Shown here: piece by piece, positions 59,969 to 64,000 of the stretch
How positions within the stretch are numbered: position 1 is the first letter of the stretch
How the letters are laid out: the number at the start of each line of letters is the position of its first letter
Source: CAZROT01 sp964601895
Lineage (GTDB): Bacteria > Pseudomonadota > Gammaproteobacteria > Enterobacterales > Enterobacteriaceae
Direction: 5' to 3'
NCBI GenBank assembly: GCA_964601895.1
Contig: CAZROT010000010.1
Coordinates: forward strand, 1-64,000
DNA: 64,000 nt
Notes under the pieces: generated by a model
Database searches by the model: none
The model's input: only the letters and a program-made list of their open reading frames with translations
What the model was told of the DNA's origin: nothing
Position numbers and translations under genes: made by a program

Positions 59969-61393
59969 TTACTGTGCTGCTGATGAAACTGTGCTTACAG
60001 CAGGAACTTCTCTTACCTCGGGTGCAATACGCTGTGCTGATGTGGAAACGGGTTTCCCCAGTGCACTGTTCAGTGTAAGCAGGTCCTGTTCGTTCAGTGT
60101 GCCCAGAGCGGACTTGATGTTGAGCTGATTGATTAAGTAATCATAGCGGGCATTAGACAGCTTCTGCTTGGCATCATACAGATTCGTGGTGGCGGTCAGT
60201 ACATCCACAATGGTACGGGTACCCACTTGATAACCAGCTTCTGTTGCATCCAGTGAACTCTGTGCAGAAATAACAACCTGTTTGTAAGCGTCTACGCTGC
60301 TGGATGATGCTTTAATGTTATTAAATGAAGAGCGTACTGTCTGTACAACATTACGGTGGGCGCTTTCAAGTTGTTCACTGGCACCGGTAAATTTATGCTG
60401 AGCCTGTTTCACCTGCGAAACCGTCGCAGCACCACTGAACAGGGGAAGACTTACTGTCACCCCTGCCTGATGCTGGCCAGCACCGGTATCTGGGTACAGA
60501 CTTTTCCCAAATGGATCAGCGCCATGGGTTTTTGAACCATTGTATCGCGTGTCAGTAAGGCTGGTTGATGCATTCAGGCTAATCGTTGGCTGCCAGCCAG
60601 TTTGTGCCAGTTTAATCTGTTCGCGTGCCAGATCCTGCTCGAGTCGGGCAGCAAGTAAAGTCAGATTATGTTTTTCTGCCTGTTGCAGCATACTGTCAAC
60701 CGCGTCGGCAGGATGGGTACTAAAGCGTTCAATATTCAGCGATGCCAGTTCAGGATAATAGGTACCCGTCACCTGGCGTAACGATTCCAGTGCATTATCC
60801 AGGTCGTTACGTGCGGTAACCTCCGCTGCCAGCACACTGTCATACTTAGCCTGGGCATCCTGTACATCGGTGATAGCAACGAGGCCGACATTAAAACGCT
60901 GTGTTGTTTGATCCAGCTGGCGATAAACGGCTTTTTTTTGTGCTTCAGTGGTCGACAGGGCATCGATAGTACGTAATACCTTAAAATACGCTGTGGCAGT
61001 ATCAAGAATCAGCTTCTGCTCTCTGTTCTGAAAGTTGACATCCTGAATTCCTGCCTGCTTTTCCTGTATTGTCAGTGCGCGCCATTTTGATAAATCAAAT
61101 AGCGTTTGTGTTAATGTCAGTTTACCAGAAGAAACATTGCTGTTTACGCCTTTGCTATCGCGAAACCCCTGGTTGTATTGATGACTGGCCTGCAGCGCTA
61201 ACTGAGGCAATAAAGGGCTGCGGGATTCATTGATTTTTTCGGCTGCCGCATCACGCTCAGCGGCGATTTTGCGTAAGTCAGGATTGCTTTCCCTGGCCTG
61301 CTGGTAAACCTGCATCAGGTTGTCTGCCTGGCTAATGTTGCTGAAATAAAAAAGGTTCAGCCCAATTATCAGGGGAAATAATACCTGTTTCAT
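59969..61393 (-). CDS. tolC: TolC, outer-membrane efflux channel
   Basis: A 474-residue protein (E. coli 493 before processing). A signal peptide (VLFPLIIGLNLFYFSNISQA) is followed by two repeated OEP halves: NLMQVYQQARESNPDLRKIA at the start, the helical LSTTEAQKKAVYRQLDQTTQ with RFNVGLVAITDVQDAQAKYD, and in the second half YQVGTRTIVDVLTATTNLYD. TolC is the exit duct for multidrug pumps and type I secretion. The low-complexity C-terminal tail of the E. coli protein is shortened. ygiB and ygiC follow as in relatives. Confidence 0.96.
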   Translation of the reverse strand: MKQVLFPLIIGLNLFYFSNISQADNLMQVYQQARESNPDLRKIAAERDAAAEKINESRSPLLPQLALQASHQYNQGFRDSKGVNSNVSSGKLTLTQTLFDLSKWRALTIQEKQAGIQDVNFQNREQKLILDTATAYFKVLRTIDALSTTEAQKKAVYRQLDQTTQRFNVGLVAITDVQDAQAKYDSVLAAEVTARNDLDNALESLRQVTGTYYPELASLNIERFSTHPADAVDSMLQQAEKHNLTLLAARLEQDLAREQIKLAQTGWQPTISLNASTSLTDTRYNGSKTHGADPFGKSLYPDTGAGQHQAGVTVSLPLFSGAATVSQVKQAQHKFTGASEQLESAHRNVVQTVRSSFNNIKASSSSVDAYKQVVISAQSSLDATEAGYQVGTRTIVDVLTATTNLYDAKQKLSNARYDYLINQLNIKSALGTLNEQDLLTLNSALGKPVSTSAQRIAPEVREVPAVSTVSSAAQ

Positions 61394-61726
61394 TCGAATT
61401 CCTTGTCTCGCTGTTTTTCATCAATCATTTAATTTAAACGTAACGAATTCTATTAATAATAATGGATTCTATCAGAATTTACTGTCTGGCTGTCATAAAG
61501 AATACAATGCAGAAGTTATATCACTTTGACTGTAAACCGTTTTCAGGTTGTCTCGATAGAATAAAAAAGTAGTACTTTCATGATAGTATACTGCTTACTG
61601 GATAAGCGGTGTAGTAATGTACTATTTCATTTGGTCCTGAGGCATTATAACGTACCTTAGTCATTCTACGGATGTGAATAAATCTGATAATCGATCGGCA
61701 CTACAATTAATTAATCTGGGTAAGAT
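61394..61726 (-). other. 333-bp region upstream of tolC
   Basis: No coding frame is supported. AT-rich parts (61430-61490 and 61555-61600) are candidates for the tolC promoter. I see no clear marbox or PhoP box. In relatives nudF or other genes stand upstream of tolC; here it is tag, so the neighbourhood was rearranged. Confidence 0.45.
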
Positions 61727-62299
61727 TTATGTCAGATGTTGCGGATGGCAGAAACAGGTGCTGATGTGGTCATTGACCAGGCCACAGGCTTGCATAAATG
61801 CATAGCAAATGGTGGGGCCGACAAATTTAAACCCTCTTTTTTTTAATGCTGCTGCTAATTCAGTTGCGGCTTTAGTGGTCACAGGAACCTCGACCGGAGA
61901 CGTCCAGTTGTTAATCTGGGGCTCCCCTGCAACGAAACTCCAGATAAAATGTGAAAAATCTTCACCACCTCCCTGCATCGCCAGATATGCCTGCGCATTG
62001 GTAATGATAGCCTGAATCTTACTGCGATTGCGGATAATGCCGTTGTCCTGCATCAACACGGCCACTTCATCTGGGCCTATCAATGAGATTTTCTCTGCAT
62101 CAAAGTTATAAAAGCATCGCCGGTAATGCTCACGCTTTTTCAGTATTGTTATCCATGATAAACCCGCCTGCTGACCTTCAAGGCACAGCATTTCAAACAG
62201 CACCTGATTTTGCCAGCGCGGCACCCCCCATTCATTATCGTGATAGTTGAGATACAAAGGATCCGCTGTGGCCCAGCTACAACGCATGATGTTATTCAT
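61727..62299 (-). CDS. tag: 3-methyladenine DNA glycosylase I
   Basis: A 190-residue base-excision repair enzyme that removes 3-methyladenine. It shows MRCSWATADPLYLNYHDNEW near the N-terminus and HISTCFCHPQH at the C-terminus, which supply the Cys and His ligands of the structural zinc, plus LCLEGQQAGLSWITILKKRE. It is divergent from glyQ with 188 bases between, an arrangement I recall from other enterobacteria. Confidence 0.95.
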   Translation of the reverse strand: MNNIMRCSWATADPLYLNYHDNEWGVPRWQNQVLFEMLCLEGQQAGLSWITILKKREHYRRCFYNFDAEKISLIGPDEVAVLMQDNGIIRNRSKIQAIITNAQAYLAMQGGGEDFSHFIWSFVAGEPQINNWTSPVEVPVTTKAATELAAALKKRGFKFVGPTICYAFMQACGLVNDHISTCFCHPQHLT

Positions 62300-62487
62300 A
62301 AATCTCTCCTGTCAGGAAGTTGCAGAATACAGCAAAAGCATGGTTGCACAAAGGAGCTGTACTGGCGCTAAGATAACAGGTTTAAAAAATTTTTAAGCCT
62401 GAGGTCTGCAGGTTCTGGCTGTATATCTTCAGGCTAACAGGTATACTGCCGCTTTCGCCGGAAAATATTTAATGCGTCTGAACCAAC

Positions 62488-63417
62488 ATGCAACAATTTG
62501 ATCTAAAAACTTTCCAGGGCATGATCCTGACATTACAGGATTACTGGGCTCGTCGTGGTTGTGTCATTGTCCAGCCACTGGATATGGAAGTGGGTGCAGG
62601 AACGTCTCATCCTGTCACCTGTCTGCGGGCGCTCGGGCCGGAGCCCATTGCAGCAGCGTATGTCCAGCCCTCACGGCGTCCGACTGATGGCCGTTACGGT
62701 GAAAATCCTAACCGTCTGCAACACTATTACCAGTTTCAGGTTATCATCAAGCCGTCACCGCGCGATATTCAGGAGCTTTACCTCGGTTCTCTGCAGGCAC
62801 TGGGATTAGATACCACCATCCATGATATCCGTTTTGTTGAAGATAACTGGGAAAATCCCACATTGGGTGCCTGGGGATTGGGCTGGGAAGTGTGGCTAAA
62901 CGGCATGGAAGTGACGCAGTTTACCTATTTTCAGCAGGTAGGTGGCCTCGAGTGTAAACCCGTGACGGGCGAGATTACCTATGGTCTTGAGCGCCTTGCC
63001 ATGTACATACAGAATGTGGACAGTGTCTATCAGCTGGTATGGTGCGATGGCCCGCTCGGCAGGACTACTTACCGGGATATCTGGCATCAGAATGAAGTAG
63101 AGCAGTCTGCTTACAACTTTGAACATGCCGATATCGATTTCCTGTTTTTCTGCTTCTCTCAGTATGAGAAGGAAGCACAGAACTTATTGGAACTGTCAAC
63201 GCCACTGCCATTGCCTGCTTATGAGCGTATTCTAAAAGCGGCGCATACCTTTAATCTGCTTGATGCCCGTAAGGCTATTTCAGTGACTGAGCGTCAGCGT
63301 TACATTCTGCGTATCCGCACGCTGACTAAAAAGGTTGCACAGGCTTATTATGCTTCACGTGAATTACTGGGATTTCCTTTGTGTCAGAAGGCTCAGCAAA
63401 ATAAGGAGTCGTTATGA
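62488..63417 (+). CDS. glyQ: Glycyl-tRNA synthetase alpha subunit
   Basis: A 309-residue protein. It carries the class II catalytic core of the alpha2beta2 type enzyme: TFQGMILTLQDYWARRGCVI, YVQPSRRPTDGRYGENPNRL, GLGWEVWLNGMEVTQFTYFQ and ITYGLERLAMYIQ. It ends four bases into glyS (ATGATG overlap), so the subunits are coupled. Start ATG 62488 matches relatives (MQQFDLKTFQG). Confidence 0.97.
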   Translation: MQQFDLKTFQGMILTLQDYWARRGCVIVQPLDMEVGAGTSHPVTCLRALGPEPIAAAYVQPSRRPTDGRYGENPNRLQHYYQFQVIIKPSPRDIQELYLGSLQALGLDTTIHDIRFVEDNWENPTLGAWGLGWEVWLNGMEVTQFTYFQQVGGLECKPVTGEITYGLERLAMYIQNVDSVYQLVWCDGPLGRTTYRDIWHQNEVEQSAYNFEHADIDFLFFCFSQYEKEAQNLLELSTPLPLPAYERILKAAHTFNLLDARKAISVTERQRYILRIRTLTKKVAQAYYASRELLGFPLCQKAQQNKESL

Positions 63418-64000
63418 TGCAGCAGACTTTTGTGGTGGAAATTGGTACGGAAGAATTACCACCCAAGGCATTGCGTTCACTGGGAGAAGCCTTCGCCAGT
63501 CAGTTACGTGCACAACTGGCCAGTATCAGCCTGTCACATGGGGAAGTAAACTGGTTTGCCACTCCACGGCGCCTGGCTGTCAAGGTAGCCGGTTTACATA
63601 CCAGACAGCCTGATCGTGAGGTAGAAAAGCGTGGCCCGGCCGTTGCTCAGGCTTATGATGCCAACGGTAAGGCAACGCAAGCTGCTGAAGGTTGGGCACG
63701 AAGCTGCGGTATTCAAATTGCCGAGGCAGAGCGCTTAGTGACTGATAAGGGCGAATGGTTATTTCATCGCAGTCGTATTGCCGGGAAGCCCGCAGAGGCG
63801 TTATTAGCAGAGGCAGTGAATAATGCACTGGCAAAACTCCCTGTGACAAAATTGATGCGTTGGGGAGATAACGATGACCAGTTTGTACGTCCGGTGCGTA
63901 CGGTGACGTTATTGCTTGGTGAGGCGCTTATCCCGGGTGTGGTCATGGGTATTCATTCTGATCGAGTGATTTCTGGCCATCGTTTTATGGGTGCAGGGCA
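63414..64000 (+). CDS. glyS: Glycyl-tRNA synthetase beta subunit, N-terminal part (cut by window end)
   Basis: The frame opens at ATG 63414 (AAGGAGTCGTT before it) and runs off the window at 64000, giving about 195 of ~690 residues. It shows FVVEIGTEELPPKALRSLGE, WFATPRRLAVKVAGL, KAAEGWARSCG-like ATQAAEGWARSCGIQ, and KLMRWGDNDDQFVRPVRTVT. It is the beta subunit needed for tRNA binding, overlapping glyQ by four bases. Confidence 0.95.
   Translation, partial: MMQQTFVVEIGTEELPPKALRSLGEAFASQLRAQLASISLSHGEVNWFATPRRLAVKVAGLHTRQPDREVEKRGPAVAQAYDANGKATQAAEGWARSCGIQIAEAERLVTDKGEWLFHRSRIAGKPAEALLAEAVNNALAKLPVTKLMRWGDNDDQFVRPVRTVTLLLGEALIPGVVMGIHSDRVISGHRFMGAG

Overview
The window is from a gammaproteobacterium of the order Enterobacterales. 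The evidence is a set of housekeeping blocks with enterobacterial gene order and high family identity by eye: relA; the fbaA-pgk-epd-tktA block; ubiI-ubiH-pepP / zapA-ssrS(6S RNA)-fau; bamE / ratB-ratA / smpB-ssrA; ygiC-ygiB-tolC; and tag / glyQ-glyS. Between these blocks lie long accessory stretches full of large proteins without metabolic homologues, several with eukaryote-directed domains. Broken genes are frequent (split vapC, frameshifted vapC, an amber codon in an LRR gene, metL without its homoserine dehydrogenase half, ygfB missing). This fits a host-associated bacterium in partial genome decay, such as an insect or protist symbiont or an intracellular pathogen with a type III-like effector repertoire. 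No secretion apparatus genes are in the window, so delivery is inference. I cannot name the species.

Layout. 0-0.7 kb: end of relA. 0.8-3.9 kb: 1024-residue orphan protein (minus). 4.0-8.0 kb: toxin-antitoxin graveyard in which a zinc metalloprotease gene plus a vapBC pair lies inside a split vapC remnant. 8.0-14.0 kb: diverged tandem repeat, then fbaA, pgk, epd, tktA (minus). 14.4-22.1 kb: probable effector island with two RhoGAP-like proteins, two YopH-type tyrosine phosphatases and a third RhoGAP-like protein, all on plus. 22.3-27.4 kb: VOC protein, coiled-coil membrane-anchored repeat protein, 432-residue orphan, S9 oligopeptidase. 27.8-32.6 kb: LRR gene broken by an amber codon, then an AT-rich orphan gene lying between two copies of the ppc 5' region. 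32.7-37.6 kb: ppc, a second coiled-coil protein, truncated metL. 37.7-42.9 kb: ubiI, ubiH, pepP, zapA, 6S RNA, fau. 43.1-50.7 kb: five minus-strand genes, four of them encoding a modular repeat family I do not recognise (signature LQW...RLFxV), with shared upstream and downstream elements. 50.9-54.5 kb: heptosyltransferase, O-antigen-ligase-like protein, BrnQ transporter. 54.9-64.0 kb: bamE, ratBA, smpB, tmRNA, ygiC, ygiB, tolC, tag, glyQ and the start of glyS.

How it fits together. The core genes supply glycolysis and pentose phosphate steps, PLP precursor (Epd), anaplerosis (Ppc), ubiquinone, outer-membrane assembly and efflux (BamE, TolC), LPS, ribosome rescue (SmpB/tmRNA) and tRNA charging. 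The truncated metL suggests aspartokinase activity kept for lysine/diaminopimelate while this homoserine dehydrogenase is lost. The RhoGAP-like and tyrosine phosphatase proteins would be expected to act together on host actin and phosphotyrosine signalling, as Yersinia YopE and YopH do, but here the GAP domain is of the eukaryotic RhoGAP type. The modular LQW/RLF family is the best candidate for a previously undescribed system.
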